DNA of 64,000 nt from Blumeriella jaapii. Its lineage: Eukaryota; Ascomycota; Leotiomycetes; Helotiales; Drepanopezizaceae. The number at the start of each line of letters is the position of its first letter. The stretch's first letter is position 1. The stretch is from positions 1,674,001 through 1,738,000 of the forward strand of contig VWND01000002.1 in NCBI GenBank assembly GCA_009599575.1, written 5' to 3'. Both the position numbers and the translations under genes were made by a program. This document shows, piece after piece, positions 24,501 through 35,646 of this stretch. A model generated the notes under the pieces. That model was not told the DNA's origin. It saw only the letters and a list, made by a program, of their open reading frames with translations, and ran no database searches.

Positions 24501-24784
24501 AGAGTGCCTAGCGAAGAGCAAAGACGGGCTTGCCCTGAAGCTTTTGAAGAGAACTACCCGGTTGCGGGATCCTGGTCGTGGTTGCACCATTCATGAAAGT
24601 GGTGGAGAAATTCTGCCGTGTGATGCTGTAGATATATCTGTCTAGGTTGAAGTGTACTTATCAAAGTACTACCACCATATTGGCCAAAGTCCATAATCGA
24701 TGGCCTGTTTGGAGACGCCGACGCCTATAAACCCAATCCTAAACTCCATTCGATTTCCCCAGGAAGATGCTTCACACCGTTGCC
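21534..24784. other. 3.2-kb gene-poor region
   Basis: No gene I can support. Open frames of 60-103 codons on both strands (for example near 22.2-23.0 kb) lack motifs, splice-consistent neighbours and codon bias. The stretch 23.0-24.2 kb is AT-rich. It may include worn repeats, but I see no terminal repeats or transposase motifs. Confidence 0.5.
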
Positions 24785-25400
24785 CTACAGCAAATCGAAA
24801 TCATCCAACTTCTCCCTATACTTCAAGATACTCCTCTTGATCTTGCTCCCATCCACCCAGGTCACAAAGTCCTCCATGTTCCTCGTTACCAAGAAAGCCG
24901 TATCCGTGATGGTCTCCGTCCCAACCCGTACATGTCCCTGTTCTATAATTTTCGTCGCAGCTTGTACCGTCTCCGCCATGCGCAACCGGGTCATCACAAC
25001 CGGTAGTCGGCGTCTACAAAATGCGGATACCGTGACATTCTTCTCGACCTCGGAAAGCTTGGCATTGGTGGCGTTAGAAGGGAGGATTCCCATATCGTGG
25101 AGCTTGGAGAGGAGGAGTTCTTCATGTCTGCACCGGAAGGTGGAGTCGGGAGGTAGGGCGGCGAGGCGGTGCGCGAGTTGTTTGAGGCTCTGGAAAACGG
25201 ACTGTTAGATCAAACAAACCCATATGCCGAGAACATATACTGACTCCGCATATGCGATTGTATTTCGCGTAGTCGGCTGGTTTCTGGATGTTGTATCGGC
25301 GAATTACAGCAGCATCGCGGTGGTTGTTGTCGCTTTTGTAGGTGGTGAAGTCGACTTTTCGAAGGAGCTTCTGCTCATGATGCTTGAGTTTGCGGACCAT
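24785..25400 (-). CDS. IMP3: U3 snoRNP protein Imp3 (S4 domain)
   Basis: Exons: 25400-25245 (52 codons) and 25189-24785, 186 residues, matching the ~183 of yeast Imp3. The N-terminus [18 protein letters not shown] is the family signature. Exon 2 restores the usual [14 protein letters not shown] and [13 protein letters not shown]. The S4 RNA-binding domain follows ([38 protein letters not shown]), then the conserved C-terminus ([14 protein letters not shown] ... [11 protein letters not shown]). Imp3 works in the nucleolar SSU processome, helping U3 snoRNA pair with pre-rRNA for 18S maturation. The donor GTCAGT is a less common form; branch CTAAC and acceptor CCAG are clear. It is head to head with RSM18. 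Confidence 0.95.
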
Positions 25401-25606
25401 TGTGTTTAGTTCAAGTGAGAGATTTGGATGCCGAATTCCAAGTTTGAACTGGAGTTGGCGGGGAAAATATTGTGGTTGTACGCGATAGGTACAAATTTTG
25501 GCGCAGTTTTGCCGTCAGGCGCTAAGGAAATGTAGCTACTGTATATGCTTGTTATCTACCAAGACAACAGTTCAAACTCGACGACCTGCCTCGTGACAGC
25601 ACCATC
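25401..25606. promoter_or_regulatory. bidirectional promoter IMP3 / RSM18
   Basis: Only 206 bp separate the divergent start codons of IMP3 and RSM18, so both promoters and both 5' leaders must fit here. No canonical TATA box is evident. Confidence 0.6.
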
Positions 25607-26471
25607 ATGGTGCCTCTACGATCTCAATGCCTCAATGTCGCTCGGCAGATTACGCGGAAAGGCATGAATCTGAGGGTGGCCTTCTCGACCTCCCACATCT
25701 CGAGATCTGGTAGGTTAGAACGAAATCCCCTACTTCCCACAACAACTGACGGTGATGTTAGACGAGCCTCCCACACGTCTCCCAACAACAGCAGATATGA
25801 CAGACATATTTCCAAAGATTTCATATTCCCTTAGCGGCCAGAAACCCTCCAGAATCGTCCTCGGCAGCAGCACCAATGGCAAAACCAATGACAATGCCTA
25901 CAAACTTTACCGAAAATCGAGGGAGAGGTCGGTCGAGCGACAGCAAGCGGCACCGCGGCCGTCTAATGCCAACGAAGTGTACAACAATCATCTGCGAGCC
26001 CAGGATTTGAGCAAGCAGATTACGAGGAGATGGAGGGCGGGAGACATATACGCGCCGCATGATCTGAGCGAGGTGGAGATGGCGAAGTGGAAGAAAAGGG
26101 GGCCGCCGAAATTCGATGTCTTTGATGTGCTGAATTTCAATCCGATGGAGCATTATCGGGTACGTGATTTTGCTATGATTTACACTTCTTCACCAAATAT
26201 TTACTCACAGGAGACTGACGCTAATTTCATGCAGAATTTCGCTATCATGTCTGAATACATGACAGAAATGGGCCGAATTAAGCATTCCAAGGAAACCGGT
26301 TTAAGACCAGTGAACCAGAGGAAGATTGCGAGAGCTATTCGGAGGACAATCGGGATGGGACTGATGCCCAGTGTTCACCACCATCCTGAAATCCTTTATA
26401 AGAAAGCTTCGAGGTATCAGGCATCGAATCAGGTATTCAAAAATTCCGACTTCCCGACAAGCCCTATATAG
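25607..26471 (+). CDS. RSM18: mitochondrial small-subunit ribosomal protein bS18m
   Basis: Exons: 25607-25709, 25762-26159 and 26235-26471, 245 residues. The N-terminus (MVPLRSQCLNVARQITRK) is a typical mitochondrial presequence. The core carries the S18 signature NPMEHYR|NFAIMSEYMTEMGRI, then TGLRPVNQRKIARAIRR and GMGLMPSVHHHPEIL. The protein binds 12S/15S-type rRNA at the platform of the mitochondrial small subunit. The middle region (residues 60-130), rich in charged residues, is the fungal extension. The second intron is 75 nt, a multiple of three and stop-free, so retention would insert 25 residues into the S18 core. It is paired with IMP3 on a short shared promoter. Confidence 0.93.
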
Positions 26472-26876
26472 ATTTACCGAGGATCAGATAGGCCTGGATG
26501 TATATTAGGTGTACCATGCTCTAGGGTTTGCAATAGGAATCATGGTGTCATGGAGCAGTCCTGATGCGGTTACTTCCCTTTAATCTGTGGAGGTACATTA
26601 CCTGTAATAAATTGGCTCAAAATGCAGAAACGATCGCATCTGACGTTGGAAGTCATCAGGATCAGGGACACTATCGAGGTGAGAAGCCAACCTACAAATG
26701 AGATAGAACTCCCCCCAGTTAATGCTTCCATTTTCAGCTTCTGTCGAGAATCTATCTGTCTGCACTCAGAACTACTTGGAAATATCTCAAAAATGACTTC
26801 TTCAATTCGTGTAACATAAAACCCCCAAAACGTCATCCGGTAACTCATGTCAGCTCTTGCCGTGGTCAGCGAAACC
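26472..26876. other. intergenic, no gene seen
   Basis: About 400 bp between RSM18 and a degraded gene. Nothing supportable; part of it may be the lost 5' end of that pseudogene. Confidence 0.4.
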
Positions 26877-27690
26877 ATGGACAGTGCTTTTAAAGCCATC
26901 TGGGCTGGCAAGATCAACGGCACGATAACCTGCGCCACCGACTTCGTCGGCAACTTCAGATACCAAAGGACGCTGGCGAACGCACTCTCCTCTCCGGCGA
27001 GAAGAGGCCCTAGCAGGTAGACATTGTCCTCTACACCGCCCTAGCAACCAAATTGCTCGCCTCGATAGCAGCCTTGCATTGTGTAGATGATGGCCTCCTC
27101 TCCTTGACTGGCGACCTCTCGGCCGTTGCGCTTGAGCTGACCTCTAAGAAATTCCTCAAGGGGTTCTTCGAGAACAGGGAGACACCTGTTCTGAAGCCGC
27201 AGGCTAGACTAATCACGCTTGAGATGCTGCTATCGCATAGCTCAGGTCTTGCATACTATTTCCTGGACCTCATTGTTATTCACGACGGCCGCGGATTACG
27301 TCAAAGTCCCACAGTCTTTACTGGCTAATGCTGGGGAATTCATGAAACCGGAGACGGTCGATGCGATTTTTGAGCGTCTTAGCCCGGAGGTTACGGAGGA
27401 TTGATCGCCAGGTCAATATTGCGAGTCCGTGGGATGAATTTCTTCGTTTTGGGACCACGCGGGGTTCGAAGCCTGGAATTGGCACTGACGGACTGCTTAC
27501 GCTGGAGGATACAGAGGGGTGGTATAGGGAGGGAACGATGACTTGGGGTGGAGGGGGAACCTTTAAATGGTTTGTGGATCGGAAGAATGATCTCTGTGAA
27601 GTTGGGGCCGTGCAGGCTGCGATTCCTGTGGACGGGATGGTTGTAAGTGAGTTGAAGGATAGGTATGTTTCGGCACGACTTTATAACGGA
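26877..27690 (+). pseudogene. degraded serine beta-lactamase/transesterase-like gene
   Basis: Pieces of the fungal class C beta-lactamase/LovD-like family lie in order in different frames. MDSAFKAIWAGKING starts at 26877. After a frame change near 26970 come GERTLLSGEKRP, an in-frame TAG (about 27013), VDIVLYTALATKLLASIAAL, DGLLSLTGDLSAV, LEMLLSHSSGLAY, then (new frame) GEFMKPETVDAIF, and finally GTMTWGGGGTFKWFVDRK near 27530. The family motif S-x-x-K reads LATK, so the catalytic Ser position is Leu. The block between the HSSG motif and GEFM is far shorter than in intact members. Several frame changes, a stop and the missing nucleophile make it a clear pseudogene. The family hydrolyses or transfers acyl groups; its former substrate cannot be told. 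Confidence 0.8.
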
Positions 27691-28234
27691 AGAGGGATGA
27701 GTGGAAGGCTCAACAGTGGCATAGGCAAGGTACTGTAATAGAGAGTGGATTCTTGGTGGCGAGGTTGAACCTGTGTTCAAGAGAGAGCCGCAGACCAAGT
27801 AGATGGGACTCATAACATCATCCAAACACTATCAGACTCTCCGGGATCAGTAATAACGATGTGTTGATTCGAGCAGGAATCTCGGCGTTGTAATTACCTA
27901 TTCTATTGGTAGACTTTACCCTGCAGCTCATCACGAATTGATACTCACCAGTACTCGGCGAAGAGCCCAGTTTCAACACCTCAATCCTGTGTATATTTCA
28001 TCCACTCATTGCCCAGCTTGCTGTCATTGCCGCAAAGCCAATGGCTGGCTATAGGTTGGTTTCTCAAGAGCCCTCCCTGTTTCTCAAGCTGAAATGTCTA
28101 CGATGCCAAGACCAAGGCCACGCTAATCCGCCAGCCAGCCTTGTCTCGATTGATATTCACATAATGCTGAGGCTACCTCGGGAACCACATCCCTCCCCTC
28201 CACCATTTGCGTCAACACCTCTATCGACGCAACC
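27691..28234. other. intergenic and promoter of PRP6
   Basis: No gene seen. Contains the promoter and leader of the following splicing-factor gene. Confidence 0.4.
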
Positions 28235-31173
28235 ATGTCCGGGCGGCGCGATTTCCTCAGCCAGAAAGCGCCAGAGAATTATGTTGCTGGTCTGGGTCGA
28301 GGTGCCACCGGCTTCACAACACGTTCGGATCTTGGTCCCGCGCGCGAGGGCCCCAGCGAAGACCAGATCAAAGAAGCCCTCGCGAAGCGTGCAGCTCAAC
28401 TGGGAGCCGCAGCACCTACAGCCTATGGTGCTACGGAAAAGAAGGACAAGGGGAAGGAAGACGACAATGACGATGAGGAGCGATTCCAAGACCCCGAGAA
28501 CGAAGTCGGCTTGTTCGCTGGGGGCGCATATGACCAGGATGACGACGAGGCAGATCGCATATATCAGGAGGTAGACGAGAAGATGGACAGGCGGCGAAAA
28601 GCTAGAAGGTTGGTCTCTCCACTCCTTAATGACCCTTCCAATCCCTTCTGTGCAGATGGTTTATCATACATGCAAATAGATGAACAGATTACCGACGTTT
28701 CTACCTACAGGGAAGCTCGAGAGAATGCAGAACGAGAAGAATACGAACGAAACAATCCCAAGATTCAGCAGCAATTTGCGGACTTGAAGCGTGCATTGAC
28801 GACGGTTAGCGATGAGGACTGGGCAAACCTGCCGGAAGTCGGCGATCTGACTGGAAAGAATCGGAGGAGCAAGCAGGCTTTGCGACAGAAGTTCTACGCT
28901 GTGCCTGATAGTGTTATCGCTGGAGCGCGAGATGTCTCGGAACTCGGAACTACGGTGGCAGACGATGGACCCTCGGGAGACGGGGCAGATGGCACTATGA
29001 CGAACTTCGCAGATATCGGAGCCGCAAGAGATAAAGTCCTCAAGGTCAGACTGGATCAGGCATCCCAGGGAACCGACTCCGTGGCCGGCAGCGCTACAAA
29101 TATCGACCCCAAAGGATACCTCACAAGTCTTGCCAAGTCACAAATCAACGAGGGCGAAGCGCAAGTTGGAGACATCAAGCGTGTGCGGGTATTACTGGAA
29201 TCCGTGATTCGTACCAACCCCAAGCACGCGCCAGGATGGATTGCTGCTGCTAGATTGGAGGAGTTGGCTGGAAAGACTGTAGCGGCACGGAGTGTGATTG
29301 CACGAGGTTGTCAATTCTGCCCAAAGAGTGAAGATGTTTGGCTGGAAAATATCAGACTGAACGACAACCATAACGCCAAAATTATCGCTGCGCAAGCTAT
29401 CAAGAATAATGACCGGTCAGTAAATCTCTGGATCGAGGCTATGAAGTTGGAGTCGGAACCGAGAGCCAAGAAGCAGGTTATACGAAAAGCTCTAGACCAC
29501 ATTCCCCAATCCGTCGTGTTGTGGAAAGAGGCCGTCAATTTGGAAGAAGATCCTAGTGATGCGAGACTTCTCCTTGCCAAGGCAACTGAGATTATTCCCC
29601 TATCTGTTGAGCTTTGGCTGGCCCTGCACGCCTGGAGTCCTCCGAGAATGCGCAGAAAGTGCTCAACAAAGCTCGCAAGGCCATTCCTACGTCCCACGAA
29701 ATTTGGGTTGCAGCGGCACGACTCCAAGAGCAGATTGGCAATACCGGGATAAATGTAATGCAACGTGCGGTAAAGGCTCTTGCGAAAGAGTCTGCAATGT
29801 TGAAGCGCGAGGAATGGATCACGGAAGCCGAAAAGTGTGAAGAAGAAGGCGCCGTGCTGACTTGCGGTGCCATTATCCGGGAAACACTGGGTTGGGGCCT
29901 AGACGAGGATGACGACCGAAAAGACATTTATATGGAGGATGCACGAGCAAGCATAGGAAGAGGCAAGTACACCACCGCTCGTGCAATTTACGCCTATGCG
30001 CTGCGTATATTCGTCAACAGTAGAAAGCTATGGCTGGCGGCCGCCGATCTGGAGAAAAATCACGGAACGAAGGAAGCGCTGTGGCAGACCCTCGAGAAGG
30101 CAGTTGAGGCTTGTCCGCAAAGTGAGGTTCTTTGGATGATGCTCGCGAAGGAGAAATGGCAAGCTGGAGAGATCAACAACGCAAGAAGAGTTCTTGGCCG
30201 AGCTTTCAACCAGAATCCAAATAACGAAGACATTTGGCTTGCAGCAGTCAAGCTAGAAGCTGAAAATAAACAGCCGGAGCAGGCTAGAGAATTGCTAAAG
30301 ACTGCTCGACAAGAGGCACCGACGGACAGAGTATGGATGAAGAGTGTTGCTTTTGAGCGACAGGCTGGTAATGCCGATGCAGCTCTTGATCTTGTGAATC
30401 AAGCACTGCAGCTGTTTCCTGGTGCAGCTAAGTTGTGGATGATGAAGGGTCAAATATACGAAGGCGAGGGCAAGATACCACAAGCTCGCGAAGCTTACGG
30501 TACAGGTACCAAAGCTTGTGCAAAATCGGTTCCCCTCTGGCTACTCTACTCTCGACTCGAGGAGCGTGTTGGCAACATTGTCAAGGCTCGTGGCGTTCTT
30601 GATCGTGCCCGCTTAGCTGTCGCTAAGTCCCCAGAACTCTGGGTAGAGTCAGTGCGTTTGGAACGACGTGCCAATAATATTAGCCAAGCGAAGAATCTAA
30701 TGGCCCAAGCATTACAGCAAGTACCTACCAGTGGCCTTCTTTACAGCGAAGCAATCTGGCATCAAGAGGCCCGGACACAACGAAAACCAAGAGCTCTGGA
30801 GGCTATCAAGAAAGTCGACAACGATCCTATTCTTTTCGTCACTATCGCAAGGATTTTCTGGGGTGAGAGACGTCTAGAGAAAGCGCAAAACTGGTTCGAA
30901 AAGGCCATTTTGCTGGACAGTGATCTAGGTGATACTTGGGCTTGGTACTTTAAGTTTTTGTTGCAGCATGGAACTGAGGTAGGTTTTGCACGATTATCTG
31001 ATTGGAACTCAAATAACAATTGTGGGCAGGAAAAACGAGCCGATGTTATATCCAAGCTAATTCTGAGCGAGCCGAGACATGGTGAAGTCTGGCAGAGCGT
31101 TGCAAAGGACCCGAGGAATGCTGGCAAGACCCACGAGGAGATTCTAAGGATGGTCGTTACAAAACTGGAGTAG
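28235..31173 (+). CDS. PRP6: pre-mRNA splicing factor Prp6/Prp1 (U5/tri-snRNP), one-base frameshift
   Basis: ATG 28235 gives MSGRRDFLSQKAPENYVAGL, the PRP1 N-terminal domain (RGATGFTTRSDLGPA, NEVGLFAGGAYDQDDDEAD). Intron 28609-28710 (102 nt) restores KARREARE, and intron 30979-31029 (51 nt) lies near the end. The rest is a chain of HAT/TPR-like helical repeats (repeated ..W.....LE.. and ARxxLxRA patterns) running to VVTKLE. Expected length is about 928 residues, normal for Prp1/Prp6. It bridges U5 with U4/U6 in the tri-snRNP. Near 29626-29627 the frame breaks: ELWLAL is followed by HAWSPP, while the next frame resumes as ARLESSENAQKVL. One missing base explains it exactly. Uninterrupted, the broken frame would stop at 29752. 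Since the gene should be essential, a sequence error is likely. Confidence 0.92.
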
Positions 31174-31843
31174 AGCAGGACAGGATTTTGTATGTATCAA
31201 TGTATGCAATAGGTACTGTATAGCAAGGGGGGAAGCCTGTTTGCTTCGAGAGCAAACTTACGTCGCTTCTCAAGCCCGATCTGTCCATTTTTGAGCGCTT
31301 CTTTGAAATCTTCTAGCAAGATAGGAAGTATTTCTAATTCTTGCGCTACGTTGCTTAGTATTTGTGGCTCGACGTTGCGCGCTGCTTTAGGAAGGAACGA
31401 TGTCCGAAAGTCAAATCGGCAAATATCAGTCAATGATTTAGACCTGATTTTCATTGAAGTAGGTAATAATCTACCCCAGCCAAACGAATGAATAATAAAT
31501 AGCATTTTACTGCATTTCGTCTGCGCTGCTCCTTTCACGATGCGGTCTTAACTCAAAATCAGTCATGAGGGTGTCCTTTGTACAACGCAGAATATACCCA
31601 TAATGACTTCGGGACACGCATTTTTCTCATTCTGATATTTAATTTCATTGTTCCCAAAATCTGCAAGCAGTCCAATCCACAAAGAAATTTGTGTTCTTTG
31701 TGAAAAACGTGTTCTTTGTCGGTACAATCCAAAATCCAAAGAATTTCACTTGACTATGCCGCGGCTGCTCACAACCCCTTTCTCTATTCTCTAGATTTTC
31801 TATTACAGCTCTATTACACGCCCCTACACTGGTAAGATTCACG
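31174..31843. other. intergenic, no gene seen
   Basis: Both strands show an open frame at 31.2-31.5 kb, but neither has a recognisable motif or splice continuation. A short imperfect repeat (GTGTTCTTTGTG / GTGTTCTTTGTC) sits near 31691-31720. Confidence 0.4.
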
Positions 31844-34671
31844 ATGGCCAATGCATCTTTTGCAGACCCACTCCAGCAGCTTCTCCCACTAGGTAATGGT
31901 CTTCCTCATACCATTGCTTTAGCAGTTTCCAGCTAATTTCTTTTTCAGACCAAAGAGATCTTGCCAATCTTACGGCCCTTGCGAAGAAATACTCTCATCC
32001 AGTCAAAACTATCAACCACATCTCTCACCGTGTTCTCAAAAACACAGGGAAGTCAGGCATCACGCCTATCAAGCCCAAACCGCATGCTCAACATAGGATC
32101 GCGACTCCGCTACTTACTCCTTCCTCCATACCGTCGCGATTACTCGAACAGTACCAGACGAGAAGGTTTTACGGCTTTTCTACAGAGGAATTGCAAGCAC
32201 TCGGTGCTATCACTGGGTTGGACACCAGTGCTGGGGGGTCGACATTGGAAGATGTAATACATCCGCTTTTCGCGCAAGAAAAGTGGGAGAGAAGTGATAG
32301 CATGGGGCTTGACATTGGGCCTGTGCCTATTAGGGGAGGGGTTGATGGATTTTGGGTTGTAAGAGCGCTCTCTCTTGACATCGTTCCATTCCCAGGAGCA
32401 CACTGACGAGCCGCTGTAGGCTGAAAATCCCGTTGTTTGGAATGCCTTGAAACCCTCGATTTACCTAGCCTCTCACCTTATTACAAACGCTTCTGTCTAT
32501 CCCTGGTACGTCCTTCAACTCTCTCAATGCGGCACCTCTAATTTTTGCAGGTGGGACGCCCTTTTCTTCGGCGAAATCCGTGACATTCCTTCGTTCCGAC
32601 TAGAACGCGGTGATCGGTCCAAAAATCTGAAGTCATTCCACGCCCGTCCTCTCCATATTCGGGAGGATGTCCGTGAAAGAGAGAGAGTTGACGCACAGTT
32701 CCGCATCGCAACTGAAAAGATTAGGTTCAGGTTATGGAGTGGCTATAGCAAAACCTCTACGGGATTGGCGGTAGAGGAAGGGTGGTCATGGGGCGGTACC
32801 GACTGGGGGGCCTTCTCAAATCATGTCACGGTCAACATCGCACTGGAGATGGTTCAACCGTTATTGAACAAGCAGCTGACTGCTGCGGAGAGGTATTTCT
32901 GCCCTTGTTGGACTTTCGATTGGATTAGCACAGAGGATGCTGATAATGATGGTCAGGATGGCAAGTCAGTTTTGTATCGCAACTACGCTCGTTCACGAGG
33001 TCACTGTAAGCAAATAGTTATTTACGCCAAGATATAGTGCTGGCAGCGGAAACAGGTAAACTGACTTCTACCAGCACGCAATATGGAAACTTAAACAAGA
33101 TTCCGACACCGACTCAATATTGGGAGAGCTTTCTATAGAGCCTTACTTCGAAGATGAGGTTCTAGCAGAGCTAGGTTGGTCGCTCGAGGACAAGGTAGGA
33201 GATGATCTCTTTCCTTAAGGCTGACGACAAGTCTCAGCTAATTATCGTATCAGCTCTGGGGAGGTGCGCCGCTAGACATCTTACATAATGATTACAGCCG
33301 TGGAGGTCCAGGTCTAGCGAAGGCTGGGTTTTTCAAAACAAACTGTGCGTAGCAGTATTTTCCAACACAAGATCACTTTCACCTAACGGGAGTTTGCTGC
33401 TTATTTTCGCACAGGGTTCGTCGATCGCCATAGGGATAACACGTCCGCTCCTTGCCTTGCGCACGTTGTACCGCTCCATCCAGAAAAAGATCCATATCGC
33501 AGACACGACTACTACCCTGTTTCGACTTCCTGGGTAAAGTCTCTCTTCGACTGTGGCCTTTGGGAGTCCCAAGTCCAGAAGTACAACGCTTCCGCGATAA
33601 AGATGCAACCATGCCATATTGGGAGCTCAGCCAACTACAAGTATCGAATCAGCCAGCACGAAAAATTGACCCATTATTCTCGCAATTTCATTGGCACGAC
33701 AGTTCTAGCCGTCGATCTTGGAACGACCGTAGCGAAGCAAGAAATGGTCAGAGCCGAAATGGTCCGGCAAAAGCACGCTAACGACACCCTTGGTAGAATG
33801 CGCTCTATTGTCCCCATAATGCCTGTGATCAACGAGCCGTCCGATGGTCCAGATCCGCCTGAACCTTCATACACATGTGCCAGGTGGGATGCTATAGCGC
33901 AGTATTTGTTTGACCACCGAGATCCCGACGACCTGTGTCTTGACACGCTGGATTTTCCGATGCCGGAGCAGACTCTCTACAAGAATGTATACTACAATGG
34001 AAAGGGCATGCCGGGAATCACGCCAGACGAGTTTAGAGATTTCCTAAGAGTGTGCCACCAAAGGAAGTTGCTGTTCAGGTACATTATACGTTCGGTCGCA
34101 ATCGCTTCTCTGAATTTTCACGCGTACCAATTAGCTAACACTTATCAAGCTACACTCCATTCCCAGCTGGTGGGACACTTTGCCGCCTACCTACAGGCTG
34201 GCCACAGAAGAAAAACTTCGAGTTTCTGCGTAAGAAACGCGCTGATCCACGACAGGTCGGCATGTTGGATACTTTAGTCCAAGACCATTTTTTCCAAGAA
34301 ACACTATATATCGAGAACGGCGAGTACCGTGACATTGACTATGAGCGTCTACGGGTTATCGCTCAGCGAAATTCCACAATTGAGATTCGATTCGGGGAGA
34401 TGGAGCATCTAGTGACGTACCTTGCTCTGGGTAGATTCATTACGTACGTCCTTATGTTCCTCATGAGTCTTGATAGCCCCCGTGAACGTGGGAACGATGG
34501 TGGAAAGCTTGTGGATGGATCACTAACGTAGCACATGTGTACCAGTCTTGGGCCCAGGGGCTGCGCGAGAATGATATGGCCTATCCTCCAGAGCTGGCGA
34601 GACAAGCACTCGACGAGTTTTGCGCAAAAAATGCTAGATACTCACTACGTTATGGCACAGGATGCGATTGA
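31844..34671 (+). CDS. unrecognised multi-exon protein
   Basis: Proposed exons: 31844-31892, 31949-32358, 32420-32505, 32551-33005, about 33100 (or 33075) to 33194, 33254-33344, 33415-34078, 34150-34447 and 34546-34671. Most joins keep phase with good branch sites. The 33005 junction is unresolved, because the best donor and the best acceptor (33074) differ in phase. The protein would be about 760 residues, rich in Trp and charged residues, with stretches such as EEGWSWGGTDWGAFSNH, LWGGAPLDILHNDYSRGG, NWFVDRHRDNTSAP and HHP-less basic loops. I do not recognise any domain, signal peptide or membrane segment. The last exon ends at TGA 34669, but the frame one base over continues to 34885 as a Gln/Lys/Asp-rich tail containing DSGVADLSAL and DSGIADLSAM. 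An extra A in the A6 run at 34626-34631 would explain this. Confidence 0.6.
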
Positions 34672-35646
34672 CCAAGAAGCTAGGTTGAAGCAGCAAGAGA
34701 AGAAGGAGCAGCACTCGAAGAAACAGTGGGCGCAGAACGATTCGGGGGTCGCGGATCTCAGTGCGTTAAGCATTGGGCTGCAGCAGGAAGAGGTGAAGAA
34801 CGACCCGAAGACCACGGAGGCGCAAGATGATTCAGGGATTGCAGATCTCAGTGCGATGGATCCTGAAAATAGTACTGGTAACTGAGCCTTGAAAGGAGTC
34901 TCATACGGGATGAGAAATAGTTAGGGTGAATAAACAGTCTGTGATGCTTGAACTGAATTTTGAACGGAGCTTGTACCGATGCTGATATATTTTATTAACA
35001 CATAATTGTATCTGGCTGATAGTGAGTGTATCGTACGATGAGAACCGATCAATCAATCATACCTACTCATCAGAATTTATCAACAGCTTATTCAAATACT
35101 CCAATTGAGTCAAAATCAATCCTAATGCATACATGCTTAAAAAGGAACGATATTGAAGCCTTCGAATCAAGAGTTCCGAACAGTGACAGGATTTCAGCAG
35201 TAAAGGAGAATGTCAAAAATAGGTTTGAAACGACAGAAAATGACAGATCACTTAGAGTTGATCGGTCATCTAATTTCTGCTTTATGTATTAGCTCCCAGA
35301 TCTTAAGATAAGATCGCGTTGATAAATAATCAGTTACGAGACTTACAGTATCTACACATCCACTTATGCCAACAAAGACGTTACTTGCTGCAGGTTGACT
35401 TCATCGATATCCCAATATGGCCTAGTTTCGCTTGTGTCTCAATGCTAAATCGACGTCGCTCGGTCCGTCCCCGCAATTTCTATCCCGGAGCACTATTTGG
35501 ACACCAGTACTGTACATGGGGTAATGACAATGAGTACTTAGGTACCTACATCACGTCAGCAGCTCCCGACAGAAACAACTCGACGCAATGATAATAAGCA
35601 TCAATTGAGTTTGCCATAGAGCCAAATACATCTAGCACAGGCCATC
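34672..35646. other. intergenic; may include the last exon tail of the previous gene
   Basis: Up to 34885 it may encode the tail of the previous gene in a shifted frame. Beyond that it is AT-rich and shows no gene. A GTACTGTA motif lies near 35507, about 140 bp before the MFS start. Confidence 0.4.

Noticed and set aside
29600..29660. Programmed -1 frameshift in PRP6
   Set aside because: No slippery X-XXY-YYZ heptamer at the break and no reason for recoding in this family; a missing base is simpler.
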